64,000 nucleotides of DNA from Astropecten irregularis (GCA_963971285.1 OZ020256.1:1118501-1182500); one strand, 5' to 3'; shown: positions 22,807 to 36,700, counted from the stretch's first letter. Numbers and translations: made by a program. Notes: generated from the sequence alone by a model not told the origin.

Positions 22807-24959
22807 AAGCTCCACATATAAAAGTGCAATTGTCGGCTTTGTAAAAAAAAAAACATAGAAAAATATTTTTAAAGGGTTTAAAAGCTCTTAGCATTAGAAA
22901 ATTTCTCCATTTTTTGTTACTTCAAGAGCACTTAATCCCTTGATTTAAATGCGTATGATTATTGCAAATGCAAATCGTTTCCTTTCAACAACATGAACTG
23001 ATGACTTTTCGTTTTTGTGAACTTCCAGTGCAGTCTTATGTACGGTACAAAAATGAACGTCACTCGTTTATCACATCAAGATCAAATTTAGCATGGATGA
23101 ACAATTACGAGATAAGAAACACAAGAAGTGTGACATTTTCCCCTCCTGGTTTTTTATGCCGAGGTTTTTAGTGTTATGAGCTCTGTGACCAAAACAAAAT
23201 GTGAAATCTAGTTAATTTTACCTCTCTTGGAAGAAAATAATGGCATTTTTTATGTGAAATGACCCAAATTTGTAAGCTCGGAGAGTCATGTGTTTCAGGC
23301 ACTGGTTACATCATTGCGATCTGAATGAAAGAAACTCCATTTCGATTGCAGGAGGAGGGGGGGGGGTTGATAATTAGCTTGAACTAGGTCCCTGTCAAGT
23401 GTAGAGATTTTGTTTTTCTCAACCCAATTCCATACGGTTGAACGCTTTGCAATAAGGGCATTTGTAACAGCCATCTTCATGAACAAAAAAATGCAAAGTG
23501 TCTGAAATGCACGCACCAGGAAGGAATTTGAATCATTTCAACCAAATAAAATCGCATTATTTTCGGCTGCCACGTTTTTTCCAATTTACACATTTTAATG
23601 CATTGGGCCAAGCTATACGCAATTTAGACACCTTGTATAGCTAAAATTGCCTTTTCCCGTCAGAATGACGAATTTCCATCTTTGACTTTATTCACCATGC
23701 ACTCGTGAAGCGAAACTAAACCTTTTTTTCTCTTTACACGCAAACAAAATGAAATTCTACCTTTCACGTCCAGCATGTAGGTATTTTGTTTAGAATAACA
23801 ATATTCTATTGATATTCCACCATAGAGGTGCTGTGCTTGTCATAGGTGCTGTACTATTTAGAAGATCAACATCCATATAGGTCTGATTTGTGAAGTTTCG
23901 ATTGCATTATACCTTGACGATGGTGTAAGCATTTTGTCAGCACATCGAATATTGTTGAGGTTATAATTTAGTTACAAATTTGATACATGGATAGCTTGAA
24001 AACACGTGCTGCATCAAATCCTTTGTAATTATGGGTGTAAGGTATTTCCAACTTTTTATTAAACAAACATCGACAAAAAATTTTGTTTTTTAATTTTAGT
24101 AAACAATTTCCTCTAATGGAAACCTTTGTTGAAAACGCAAAGTGTTTGGAAAGCACTATCGACATTTTTTGCGGTTTCTAGTTTAGAAACCCGCAGTTTT
24201 TTTTTATTATCATCAGATATTATGAATATTTATACCAAATATTACATCTTCAGTTAATCTATGCATATCGCTATGCATATCATGACTGCCTTCATTGTTC
24301 ACATAATGGCATCCGTGTCTAATAATTTTCCAAAACATCTCGAATTTACCGGGCATTGTTTTCTGTTTTTATGTAATATTATAACCAATTTCAGGAAACC
24401 AATCAAAACTAACAACTCTTTCGTGGGATTCATTTAGTAAATATCCTGGTAGCGTATATGAGTATCAATTATTGTTGGAGTGGTGTATATACGTCACAAA
24501 TTGTTGATTGTAATGTAGCTAATTTGAAAACAAAAAGATCAAAACACCTGCTAAATAACGAACTACTAAGCCTATATGTACTGCTATTTGTACAAACTAT
24601 TGTCGAGATAAACTGCATTCTTCCTGTGTAATTCCAAGCTGAATCGTGGTATTAAGATGGTTGTAAATCGTTCCAATAAATTCGTTAAGGTTGAATGTCG
24701 ATAGCAACAAAAACAACTTGAATCGATTTTGGTGGTTAAATATTTTCCAGTTTTGAAGGGAATTTTTGTTTCGCTACGCGCATCACATCATAATCAACAT
24801 GTTGCAAAATGTATGACTATGACTCCCAAATGACATTGTACAATTTCTTGTTTAATGTGCATAGCAAACTGGTTAGAGCCATTACGCCTGAATGACCTCC
24901 TTGTAGTCTTTAAAGTGGTTTACGTGGTTTCATGGTTTCCTTTCGAAACCAATGGCTTA
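22807..24959. other. Non-coding stretch
   Basis: AT-rich, with direct repeats of tatgcatatc near 24260-24285. No gene recognised. Confidence 0.5.
23357..23366 (+). repeat. Poly(G) run
   Basis: Ten G in a row, preceded by ggaggag. Confidence 0.9.
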
Positions 24960-25134
24960 GGCTCCGGCTTCGGCTCAGGCTCGTCTGTAGCTGAAACATT
25001 TACAGGTTGCGGACTTTAAAGATAGAGCTCCGTTTTAATTCTTCCTTAAGACTTCGTAACCGTAGCTACAAGTTCATGACCATTATGCCTGTTACTTTTA
25101 AATGCATGGAGCCGAAGCCGAAGCCGGAGCCGCA
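24960..25134. mobile_element. Inverted-repeat element with GC-rich GGCTCCGGCTTCGGCTC arms
   Basis: GGCTCCGGCTTCGGCTC at the left is mirrored by GAGCCGAAGCCGAAGCCGGA at the right, about 130 bases apart, in an otherwise AT-rich neighbourhood. The arms also have internal GGCTYC hexamer repetition. The interior has no ORF. This fits a small foldback element; two inverted microsatellites are the alternative. Confidence 0.5.
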
Positions 25135-28011
25135 GTCGAGGTGTCAAAACGTAACAAGGACACCGTGACGAGTCTTGCCCTAACATGACATGACTTTGCC
25201 CAGATTATGACTATACAATATCTGATTGTTATCATGCTGCATAATGATAAAGCCTTCAAAATGTCATGCCACAACATTCGTTTCCCGCGTCTACATAGAT
25301 CATAATTATGCCTCTAGAAATCATATGACTCGAGATATCTCTCGCAGTAAACAGAAGGTATTCCGTTCGCCAGGTTTAGGCTCAGTTGCTCGCGTTGCTC
25401 TGATAAAGAATCACAATTTTCGCGACAAGATTACGCTTTCCGTATCGAGGTGAATTGGCTAAGAAACAAAAATGAAATGTCATGAAAGTGTGCAGGTGTG
25501 TGTTAGATATCGCTGACGTTATCAATTTGGCTAATGTACACTTTACATCTATCCCGAGTTCAATTGAAATCAGATTGGTTTAAACTGATGTCACTGGAGG
25601 AAAATGAAGTGTCAAAATAATATCATGTTTGAAACATCATCAGTTTCACACTGTCTATCACACGAAGGTTAAAGGTTCCCTAGAAAATCATCGACATTTG
25701 ACATATTTAATCCATAATGAATCAGATATACCAGATGAGTAGATTTATTTATTCACCTGTTATATTTTTTTAGACGACAAGTGTTTTTCGACCACCTTAT
25801 GTTCACCTGATGACGTCATAGCTGAAAATGGAACATTTTTGTGGGCGGGGTAGTTCGCTGTTTCAGATTTTCACTCCAGTGCATTTATTTTTCCCCCAAT
25901 ATTAAATGAACAAGGTTTTCATTTAAGGAATATTGGTTATTAAGGAACATTCTAAAATAATTGCAAGCATGTAGTTGGTGTGGATGGCTATGAACCTTTA
26001 ACATGGCACTATATGCCTAGTAATCATGCGAGACATTTCAAATTGTGGTCGGTAAACAGCTCCCTTCAGCTCCGATTGTCAAATCCCTTCTCCCTATAAC
26101 TAACCGTCATTTTGCATAATTTTCTCCCCGAGATTCACTGAGATTGCCAGTCCTTGCTCCTCGCTGGCCAATAGGCTGGGGCTCGGGCCTTCTATCAGGC
26201 CAGGCCGCGATGTTATTGAATAAACGGCAAGCGATTTAGTCCCATCCCGTGGTCTGGTGCACACTCTACTCCCTAATGGCGTAACTAAAACCTGGCGGTG
26301 CACCTGCGCTGATCGGGAACTTCTGTTATAACACGACGAAGCTCGCGGGATTCAAAATGGCCGACGGGGATGTTATGTTAATAGACCTTGCTTTTGCAAC
26401 ATCACGAAGATGGTAGATACTACTGGGAGGCTGAAATTCAAAGCATAAATAGAACAAAGCATCAGAAAGGCCCCAGGAGGTGTCACAAACCTTCACAAAA
26501 TACAGTGTTGAATTTGTTAAGTTGACGAATTCACGATACATGTAATTAAAATGTATTTTCATTACATATAAGTTTATAACAGATGTTTAATTTGATTGTG
26601 ACGTATGTCAAGAAGATACAAATGTTTTGCAAGATTTCATTCGGCCGCTCATATTTTTTTACGGGGTCAACCAGTAGGCCTATAGTTTATTAACGAACGA
26701 ACATCTTAACGGATTTCATGTGCTATTTCTACTCATACAGCCTCTGGTGTTGGCGCCTTATCAAATAGGCCTTTGTAGTAAAAAAAGACATGTTCTTTTC
26801 CGGCATTGCATTCTCACTGTTCCTGTTTCATAACCTGCTGTCACTAGATATCATCGGCTTGATAAAAAAATGTATGTATAGAAGACTGCGTTATATTACA
26901 AATTTAACAAACATGCCATTTGAACCCAGGCATTTCCTGTTTTCGCTCTCTTTTTGTGTTATTCAATGCTAAAGATAGCACGCGTGTACAGTCCTATGGA
27001 GAACTAGAGTATTTTATACGTAGCACTTTGGTATTAACCATACCTCCATGTTATTACTACTGTGCAACATTCGATATGCTACGTTAGGCTATAGCATCCT
27101 CGCCAGCGAATTGCACACAATCATAATACTGTTCTTCAATGGAGAAGGTCTGCTCTTCTCTTGGGGGATTTTTTTTCTTCATTTTCTCCTCTTCTTTCTT
27201 TCTCCCCGTACTTGCAGTGCTTGTGAAGGAGTCTCAAATATCCCACAGACATAATGTGAACGTGCATGTAGTCCCTAGATGTCGCCAGTATGCGCCAAGG
27301 CACTGTACTTAACCTATTCTATCCCCTGAACTTCCCCCCATGATTAGTTGACATGCAAATCCTATTTCATTTAATTAACATACATGATTTAGGGGGAATA
27401 GCATTAAAGAGAAATGAGCTTAATATTCCGATAGCCCCTTAAAGGAAAGTACATCTTGTTGGTTTGTGCATGAAGGAGGAAGGAAACATCCACAGCGATC
27501 TTCTAGATTTCAAAATACATCTCATGGAAAATATACTATAACCCGTGGACATTTTCATTAAAATCTGTGCCCACAAAGGACACATTCTGTTGGGGTATGA
27601 GGCATTGTGCACGTTTCCATTGTGTTCAATTTGGATCAATAAAATCGAAATCTGCCAGTGCGATCTCCATTTCTTTCTATTTTATAAAAGCATTTTCACA
27701 TCAGGGAAAATTCCACAGATAATAATTGGTTTCAGTATAATTTTTTTTATGAACTTTTATAAAAATGCTATAACCTTTAGCCCGAAACTAGACAGTGACG
27801 CTATCGATCCTGGCCAATCCTCCACACTTCCTTTAACCCTGGCAGCGCTCGTTCTGTGTCATGTGAATAATGATAAACACACTTCATGCGAGTATAATAT
27901 TTAATCGAAACTTCGTGTATTTCATTATTAATTCTTTTGGGCAGATTATTTATGGACCTAAGTATAGAGATGCCATCAGTGCTTGTGTCAGGAGCATGGT
28001 GACACACGCTC
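25135..28011. other. Non-coding stretch
   Basis: A GC-richer patch at 26100-26360 contains a ccaat box and an ATG at 26357 in strong start context (caaaATGgcc) that opens only 19 codons. Nothing else recognised. Confidence 0.45.
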
Positions 28012-28376
28012 TTAAAGGTACAGTACAGGATTTGTAACATACCCAAACAGAAATGTTTGCAGATTTACGTATAACTTTCAGGATATGAAGATGGTGCTGG
28101 TAGAAACATACCGTTAAAATTTTTCCGGCTGAAATGTTGTATTTATCAAGAAATTAGTTAAACAACGACCGAAAACAGTTTTGACTTCCGGATAAGATCA
28201 AACCATTCTTCATGTTTTATAAAGAAAATGTGAGTCGGTTTTTCGCTATTTTATAGGGACTCGGCTGTCCGATTGAGCTCAAATTTTCACACGAGTGCTA
28301 TTTTATGTACATGTTCCATTAGACAAAGTGTGAGTGCTGTTCTGTGACCTTTATTAATCATGTATTATACCTTTGA
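28012..28376 (+). mobile_element. TTAAAGGTA-type MITE, copy 2 (near full length)
   Basis: The element starts ttaaaggtacagtacaggat and ends tattatacctttgaa, giving imperfect terminal inverted repeats. It carries gcagatttacgtataacttt near the left end and gacaaagtgtgagtgctgtt near the right end. These appear in reverse complement in the copies at 14599 and 54568. It is about 365 bp and has no ORF. Termini starting at TTAA resemble elements that duplicate TTAA on insertion (piggyBac-like), but that is inference. Confidence 0.75.
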
Positions 28377-28864
28377 AATCAACAGAGCAAACGTCTGTGC
28401 ACCTCTATACATGCCCATGCTATATAAGTAAAGATTGAATATCATTATTGTAGTGCGGGGTTATATTCCCTCGCGAAGTGCGAGAAAGTACACTGGATTA
28501 ATTATTGTTTTATGGCCTACTTTGACCCTCGGTCCAGCTAAGCCAAGATCCCACATAAATCTCAGAAATAATCTTTGAAATAACAAAAACAAATATACTT
28601 TTTTTTTTTTATTAAATACGTCATTGGAATGCCATTAATCTTTTTACTCCATTCATTTGTCAAAGCATGGAAATAAATATTGTATTTTTAGAGGTATGCC
28701 ATGTATATTTTTTAAACCATGACACCGTGGATAACTCAAAGGACTTGTATATATATGAAATAGCTCAAATATTTACACAGAATTTCAAAACCATAGAAAA
28801 TATCGGAGATTATAAACCTATCATCGTGTTTATTTTTGAGCTGTCCCAAAAGCTGTGAAAGTTT

Positions 28865-29056
28865 TGAGTTTTGATCTCACCTCGAGATCAAAACTGTTTT
28901 TGGTCAATTTATTGGTTGTACACTGTGCTCTTTTCTGGATAAAATGCAACATTTCGGGCAGAAAAAATGTTAACGGCATGTATTTACCATCACTATCATT
29001 ATGCCCTGTAAGTTATGGGTAAATCTGTGAAGATTTCTGTTTTGGTATGCTATTAA
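28865..29056 (-). mobile_element. TTAAAGGTA-type MITE, half copy
   Basis: This starts at the internal palindrome ttttgatctcacctcgagat and runs through gggcagaaaaaatgttaacg and gtaagttatgggtaaatctg to tttctgttttggtatgct. It corresponds to one half of the element, lies only about 490 bases from the copy at 28012 and is in opposite orientation. The distal TACCTTTAA end is lost. Confidence 0.6.
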
Positions 29057-29626
29057 GCACCAAATGTATTGCTGTGTGACTGCCTATAGGCCTTATTCAC
29101 GGTGCATCCATCCTACATTCGAAGCAGTGTAATCAAACCGAGGCTTGGATTCCAAATAGTCTGGTACCCGTTTTCTTTTCAGAATTTGTGTTGACTTTTC
29201 CAATGGCTTTATACCAATTTGCAATGTGTCCTCCAAATCATGTTGCCATACATACATAATAGCTTCTTTAATTTGTAATCGTTCGTGGCTTAACCGCACA
29301 TGATAGAACGCCAAGGGTATTTGTGTACGTCCAATGCCGTCTGTATTAGCAATGCATGGTAATTACCGGGCGGGGGATCGATGCGATCGGCTAGTAGTGC
29401 TGCTAGTGCTACCATCCTCTTGCCATATGCATATAGGTCTCGCAGTTAGCCCAAATATATGCACGATTATAATGGGGTTGGGTAATTATGTTATCCGTGG
29501 TATGCACCCATCATGATCAGCATTGCCAAGCTGTCTTCACCATTAAACCCATGCAATGTCAATTCACCATTTTTCATTTACAAATGGATTCCCATTTCAT
29601 TGAAGATGACCTCTTTTTCATATCCA

Positions 29627-29649
29627 TTTTTTTTTTTTTGGGGGGGGGG
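29627..29649 (+). repeat. Adjacent T13 and G10 runs
   Basis: Thirteen T are followed at once by ten G. This is an error-prone junction for sequencing and polymerase slippage, so the exact length is doubtful. Confidence 0.9.
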
Positions 29650-30555
29650 CATTACTCTTTAGTTTTATCCAACCAGAACGAAATACGCGGCAAAGCAAAA
29701 GGCTTGTGATCGAGGGGAAAAAAAACATCAAAATTAGTAATCGAGCCTAAAAGACCGGAAAAGTGAAAGTGCACATAGCTATTAATGACATTACAAGGTC
29801 TCAATAAAGAGCAATCCATTAAAATATGAAAAATGGAAGCGGCAAGAGACTGTATAGATTAAGAGTTCTGCCGATAATGTGCCTGGCGCACCATGTATTA
29901 TGCACGATGCAGGGAACCAGCGCGATCATTCCCAGGTACCCTTCACGCAAATTACAGCATGACTATCTTGCATTTCGATAGGTACAGTACGATGCGACCT
30001 GCGTGCATGATGTTTAATGGTCGGATTTCCCTCTTCATTTCAACAGTAATATAGCGTGCATGGCTCTCTCATATAATTATACCTAACCCCCCTCCCCCTT
30101 CTCCTTGTGTGTGTCATTATAGGATTATGTATTTCTCAATGTACCGCTGGCTTTGACATGTAACAAACGCCATTTGATATTTGTTTCCAAATTAGAAAAT
30201 AATATGAGCGGGAAATGATACTCTGTATAGTTGGCGCGCAATTACATGCGTATAACCAGCATGAGAACGAGACTGTGCAGACACGGATTTCTACATAGTG
30301 TAATGTGCATGTTTTGTTTTGTCATAGCATGTGGTTGCGGTGTCACTAATATTTTTATCATCTTCCTTCCTTCCTCGCTTCTTTTTGATTTCCTTTTGTA
30401 TACAATTTCATTCTCAGAAATTGATGACATGATAGTATCTCGCGAAATGTAAATGAACATACATGCATGATTATAATGGGCCGCCTGAATTTAGATTCAA
30501 ATAACACATGTTTACAGCACTACGCGTATAAGATATAAGCACACTGTGCCCCATG

Positions 30556-30586
30556 TAGATTGTGTGGACTAGAGGTACACAATCTA
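30556..30586. repeat. Hairpin, 10 bp stem, 11-base loop
   Basis: TAGATTGTGT pairs with ACACAATCTA around a ggactagaggt loop. The loop motif recurs as tgtggactagatgcac near 30742 without the hairpin. Function is unknown. Confidence 0.75.
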
Positions 30587-32706
30587 ATTTTCAAAAGCCC
30601 ATCGCGTCTAAATTTCATCAAAATCAACGTTGGGTTTTTTTTCTGAGAAAACAGTGCCGATTTCTGTTTTTAAAATGAACGTGTGTAGGCATATATTTTG
30701 TTCATTGCTTGCTGAAATCGTGAACAGAAATTGTGGTGTATTTGTGGACTAGATGCACCTTTCTTCATGTTGACGGTATTTTGGCGGGAAATACATTTGT
30801 ACATAATATCAACTTTATAGACAGCAGCCTTTAACAACTGAACAATCATGTTATCATTATTGCCGTACCTGTATAAGCTTGATCTAGCTATATCAAGGCT
30901 TAAGCTTTAAGGATTATGCGCAAATTGCTCAGATGAGATGAAGTGCTGTAGCTTTATACCCTTGGGTACAACTCTTCATCTGCTCAAATCCCTAGCTATA
31001 AGACTCCCATGGCAGTCAAATGCCGTATTTTCTCACTATAGTTTAAGCCCGATTAATTATATAACAATACCGGCGTAATTGCACACCCAGAAACCAGACG
31101 AAGATGACCCGTCAATGGAAAACGCCACCATCAATCCTTATATTTCAAAATCCTCCAATTTTCCCGCCTTAATAGGTCGGTACTCGATATTTGGCCCATC
31201 ACTGAATTTACAAGATATGTTTTCTGCAGTTCCAGTCCCTGTTACTGGAGAGAACGTACCAAACACACCTTTCAGCCGTATTATTCGAGTATACATTATT
31301 ATTTTGCGTATACCGTATGTGGAAATATCTTGCCAGTCCCATTTCATAAATTCAAGCGACCAAATACATGCAAAACCCATTAAGGTCTTATTTCAGTTTC
31401 GGGTAAAATGGCTGTTTCTGATAACGATAAAGGCTGCATGGCAATGCTGCTGTAGAACTGCAAACACCGTTTTGGAGTGAATATGCAATAACATATCGAA
31501 AGGAAAAGCAGATACAAAGATGAAATAGCGCAATATTTTGGATGGATTCTGCAGCCAAAATTGTTACACCAATTGCTGCTTGCTGTGTTTCTGTGAATAT
31601 TGCCATATGGTGCCATTGATTTTCACAATGTTTCCGGACAAAGAATGCTCAGTGGTAATTCATTATATAGCCGAGTCCTCCCCGCCCTAAATTCAATTGA
31701 AATATGTGAAATTTTGCAGCAAGCGCTAACGTCTGCTGATTTCCCACGCAACGAACCAGCTATATTTTTCCCTTCACGTTGGGGTAATTCATGACGTTTT
31801 GTTTATCGTTGGTAAATACTGCAGGCCTACAGACCGCTCATACCCTCATGATAATGCACACAGATGTTGATAAAATAAAGCTGAAACGAATAGTTTATGT
31901 TTAATAATAACACGACTGATACTAATGCAGGTAGATTTTCTCATACAATGAGTAAGACTTTAGGGTCCATGAATTGTAAAAGATGAGAAGTGTGACGTCA
32001 TAGACTCATGTCGTTGACCGTACATGACCGTGTACATGCGAGCTACCTTATCAATAAAGTGGCTCTTCTTTAAAAACTTCAACTTCGGCTATGTTTCACA
32101 TCATGGAATGTATCAAAAAGAGGATTTCTGTCCACGTTGTGGAAGTAGATGATCTGTTTTGAACAAGAAAAAAGAGTTTCAATATTAGTAAGCAGTTTCA
32201 ATCGCTTTTATATGAAGCCCTGCTGAACAGGGAACCACGTCGATGCTTAGAAAATACTCCTTATACTACAAATTGAGATTTTCTTTCAATTGTATATATA
32301 TTCCATTCCACATTTGGGAATCACTCACTACATCTTTAAAGGCAGAAGGCCATACGCTGCAAAAACGTGTGGTGTTTCGTTTCCATGCATTCATTTTCGT
32401 ATTATGAGTACTGTACGGCAATATTGCATTTTCAACATTGAAGAGTATACGATTGAAAGTAATCCAGGAACATAACTACTCGCAAACTCATTTCGATTGC
32501 TAATTTGTTTTGCCATTTGAAGGGCCGTGTTTGACTGTCAGTTTTAGACGATTCTCTCTGCAATCCTGGCGTGTGTTGAATACGTCCATATGGCATACCC
32601 ATGAGAGGAAAACGGACCTGTAATAATTCTGTAGTTGGGGCCAGTGGCTATGATAGTAGGCTAGTTTCATGATCCCCACTAGCATGACATAATGCTACCA
32701 CATGTG

Positions 32707-32738
32707 ACAAAGGACTAATGTGCACATTAGTCCTTTGT
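32707..32738. repeat. Perfect 32 bp palindrome
   Basis: The half-site ACAAAGGACTAATGTG is followed directly by its exact reverse complement with no spacer. Pairing stops at both ends (g opposite g). It could extrude as a cruciform or be a dimeric binding site; no neighbouring gene explains it. Confidence 0.95.
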
Positions 32739-33204
32739 GTGTTCTTGCTTGCTAATAATTTTCTCTGTATGAATTTGTTTATCATTAATGCGTAGTATAA
32801 GGTAGAAAAGGGAATTGATGCATGCAATTTCCCCAAACATTATCAGCCGTTGTGATGATCATGAAAGTGAGTACTCAGTACAACAATGTTCTGTTGTAAA
32901 CTGAACAAAACGCCCGGAAATGACCAAGCAAATCACACATTCTAATGTGAAGATTCGTTCATTAAATACACGGCATAAGCCTTCCCTTTCTGCCATATTA
33001 AAGTTGGATGTGTAGCCCTAGTATTTTGGTGTCGTCGTGTAGATAAATACAAACAAATGTTTAAAAAGCAAACAAAGCAAGCAAGAAAGAAAGATTTTTC
33101 CAATTGATTTCTATATTTTATTTAAGTTCCTTTGGAAATGACACATTTTAAGTTAAAACAGAAAACTAGGTTTAACATGACTGTAAAAAGGCCCTGTGAG
33201 TTTC

Positions 33205-33243
33205 CAAACAAACACACAAACAAACAAACAAACAAACAAAAAT
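33205..33243 (+). repeat. (CAAA)n microsatellite
   Basis: About eight or nine tetranucleotide units with one cacaca interruption. Confidence 0.9.
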
Positions 33244-33516
33244 CGTGGGTTATGTTTAAGCGGGATACAGACCCATTACCTGCTTAGGAGTGCAGTCAAT
33301 ATTAACTTTAATACTCACCATGATATCTTGAGATATCTTTTCAGTGGTACGATACTTCTGCATTGAATTTTTCGTACACAAGAAATAAAACAGCTCTACC
33401 AATGGTACCATTTTAAAAGCAATCCAGGACAATGTACGTTATACTGCCGTCATGTATTTTTTCTATTAAACTTATTCCGAATTCTGAAGAAAATGCAATA
33501 AAATAGCCACATCTTA

Positions 33517-33773
33517 ATGTCAATGTCTGGTGTCGTCAAGATCGATTCAGATCGTACCAAATCACCATCCTCGCCAACGTCACCAGCACTCGACACGGAA
33601 CCAGACTATCATTCCTATTTATTTATTTATTGTGATCTATCAAGCGAGGGTCTGCGACTAGATAATAAATTAACCTTGGCACATGGGGCCCCCGGTTGCA
33701 AATTAAGGTCATTTATCTCAGCCTCAAACGATGTCGCTGTGTTTTCCACCGAGTGGTCGGATCTGTATAGTCG
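33517..33773 (+). CDS. Candidate first coding exon, unrecognised
   Basis: An ATG at 33517 (with a second in-frame ATG at 33523) opens a frame of 85 codons plus two bases that runs straight into a consensus donor, gtaagt, at 33774. The N-terminal third is rich in Ser, Pro, Thr and Asp (SDRTKSPSSPTSPALDTEPD), as in a disordered regulatory tail. The middle (about residues 30-55) is less convincing as protein. If the donor is not used, the frame stops one codon later. I recognise no domain and found no second exon. It could equally be a chance frame. Confidence 0.22.
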
Positions 33774-36700
33774 GTAAGTTATACCTGGCGATTCGTGCCA
33801 TATACGGATGACAGGAACGTCCTTATCTGAATTTCAGAGTGTTGGTTTGATCTGTGCTAAAACAAAATGCAAAAATACTGTAATACAACTGAAATATTTA
33901 AGAGAATAGACATTCAGTATTAACGTGGTGCATGGGAGCAGTTCATGATAATGATCAGCCAGTACGATTACATTTTATACCGTTGATGATAATTCTGAAA
34001 ACGGTTGTAAGATTTGACATGCATTTTGAAATTAAAAATAGCCTAAGTGGCCTCGGCCTTTATCTAATTCGCGTATATCATCCGATGAAGTTTGATATCG
34101 GTGACGTATGTACTGTTGCTATGAGATACGTGGATTTTCATCGCATTTACAGACATTCCATTAGTTTGATGAGTTTTATTTATTTCATTTCCTCAATGTT
34201 ATCAGAAAATGAATGCCGAAGTGAATGGAATTGTTAAGACGAGTTGCATTAACGCCAGATCAGACCGAGACATGGTGGGCTTTCAATACATTCCCTCCGC
34301 GTGTTCTCCATTAAGTATAAATTGATGAAATATTAAAAACGATCCTAACATAATGAACGTTATCAGCTCTTAGTGTTCCCTAGCCTCCGGATTTGTGTTT
34401 ATTATCATCATCTTCTTGTGTATGGCCTTGAACAGGCCAAGGGAAGGTCAAGATCTGTGAGTCAAAGAAAGAAAGAAAGCAAGAAATTATTTACGTCATT
34501 TCATGAAAGGCCGCCGCGACATTACACAAATTCAACTGCTATGATAAGAAGCTAATGTAAATAATAATACACACGACATTCCGTTTGCACATGGACATGC
34601 ACTTACTTTGATCTCAAAATCATATGCACGTTTTACATGATACACGAAACCTGTGCTATTCTAGTGTTGACCAAATTTATATGCGAGCCTTCAGGGTGAG
34701 GTTTGTTTGCGAAACGTATTTCTGAAATGGAATTTTAGAATAAAAAGGGGAAAATTTAGAAACAACTCGGCGCCGACGTTAAGCTCATAATCAAGTAAGC
34801 CGTATCACGCGTTGTAAGCTGTGACAGAAATTGATTGAATCTGGGAGATGGGGATGCTAGATCAATAATCAATATTGAAATTAATCAGCGTCACCCATGA
34901 GCTTGCAGCTGTGCTAGACCCCCGTGTCTCTTCAACTGAAAAAAATTGGACATTGATGCAAAAGGGTCGGGTCAATTCAATTATCAGATCAAATATAGAA
35001 CTTACCTGTATACATTAACATAGTAATCAGAACCACCATACCGTACGGATGACAACTTTTGTTTCTGGTAATGTGTGGTTTAAATGTATACATTTCTAGT
35101 GCGTAAATTCTTCATAATTTAATAAGGGGTATCTGGTTTCTATTTAAGGCCGAGGCGTATTGAGCCTAATTATTTATTATACTTCATTTCACGTGATATT
35201 CAAATATCACACGTTTGCAATTTCACATTTCGTGAAATAGTAAACCGTGTGAATTGGGTACGGGGATGTTATTTACATCACACCACAACTAATGAAGTAC
35301 TGCGGTAAAGGTGTTTATAGGACGGTGTAAAGAGCCTCGAGGGAAAGCTTAAATTGAATCCGAATGAGCCAATGATCTCGATTGTAGCGAATATTTGATA
35401 TCGTTAATTTTGAACGCAGTATCATACACCTCACACGCCTCATGAGTATTAAACATCAGTCTCCCTTTATGGAGAGAGTCACGTATGAACCGCATGAGCG
35501 TGCAGTGTATGGATCTTTCGATTGCAATTTATTTCACAGCCCGAGTTTTTACCAAAAACAAGATAGAAAAAACACTTTGGCAATCCGTTAATGCCGGGCA
35601 AACATTAATACTGCATTCGCAGTTAGTACAGAATGTTTCATAAACATTCCACACGGGAAAGCAAACAGACAATCACGGGATTCAATTAAATCAGTGTTGA
35701 TTGATTCGGTAACATCGTCTGTCAAGACAGTTTAATGTTTTGCAATATTTGGCCGTCTATGTCAGTGTCAATTAGTAACGTTTATTTATAACCAAAGAAG
35801 AAAAACGCCAAACGTTTCTTTTCGGTCAATTTCTCTGTTAACCATGATGCAAAATCGGCCATATTTTAACAACTTTGAGGCTGTTAAAGTGTTGTCTGCT
35901 CTTTGCTCATACCACAGAGCAAGGAAGAGGCATATCTCTGTGTAAATATTATATACCAAGCCTATCATATAATTACAGCGTGCATTTGTCACACAGAAGT
36001 GATGGGTGTTCAAGTCGTGTACTCGCCATGGAATTATTTATTGTGTAGTTCATGCTTGGTCGGTTGTACATCGCTGGACGGTGCAAGCTATTTTGCTCTG
36101 CCAGGGCCCTACCTACCTGCCTCCCCTCGTTGCAGGCAGACTCTGTATATCTCAAGGCCGTTTGATTAGCCGTTTCCTCGGCGTCAGATCATGTGAAGCA
36201 CGGACATTAATTTTGCCGTTTTTTGCTGGCATAATGGATGAGCATGGAGTGCTATCCAATGCTTCGTTGAGCGAAATATTACTGTCGGCTTAATTTATGT
36301 CCGGACTGCACAGTGACAGGCAATTTCACTGTAGTTAGTTTAACCATGTTTTATTCCTTCATGGTTTAACGCATATTTGATCACAGAGTGTAGAAACGTA
36401 TAATTTCATCAATTGAAGAAAATGAAGCCATTTTCTTTCTGATAAAACCTGTAAAGAAAGAGAAATGCTATTGCTTTTATTACCCAAAAAGGCCGATTAG
36501 AAAACAAAACACATTTCGTTTAAAATCATCCCAAATAATGAAATGACTACACCATTGACGTAAAGGACTTTAACACACTGACTTTGTATTATATTTTTAT
36601 TTCTATCTTCCTCTCACTGAAGTGGCTTTTAGTGTCATTCGGGGCGAAATGCAGAATAAAATCTCTGATGAAACTGATGAAACCTTTTTAGGGGCAGGGA

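Larger units (their letters stand above)
29057..33516. other. Non-coding stretch with hairpins and simple repeats
   Basis: Contains the T/G run at 29627, the hairpin at 30556, the palindrome at 32707 and the CAAA array at 33205. The 133-codon frame at 31079-31480 begins without an ATG and shows no motif. Confidence 0.5.

Noticed and set aside
31079..31480. 133-codon + strand frame
   Set aside because: It begins without an ATG, has no recognisable motif, and an overlapping minus-strand frame is equally open.
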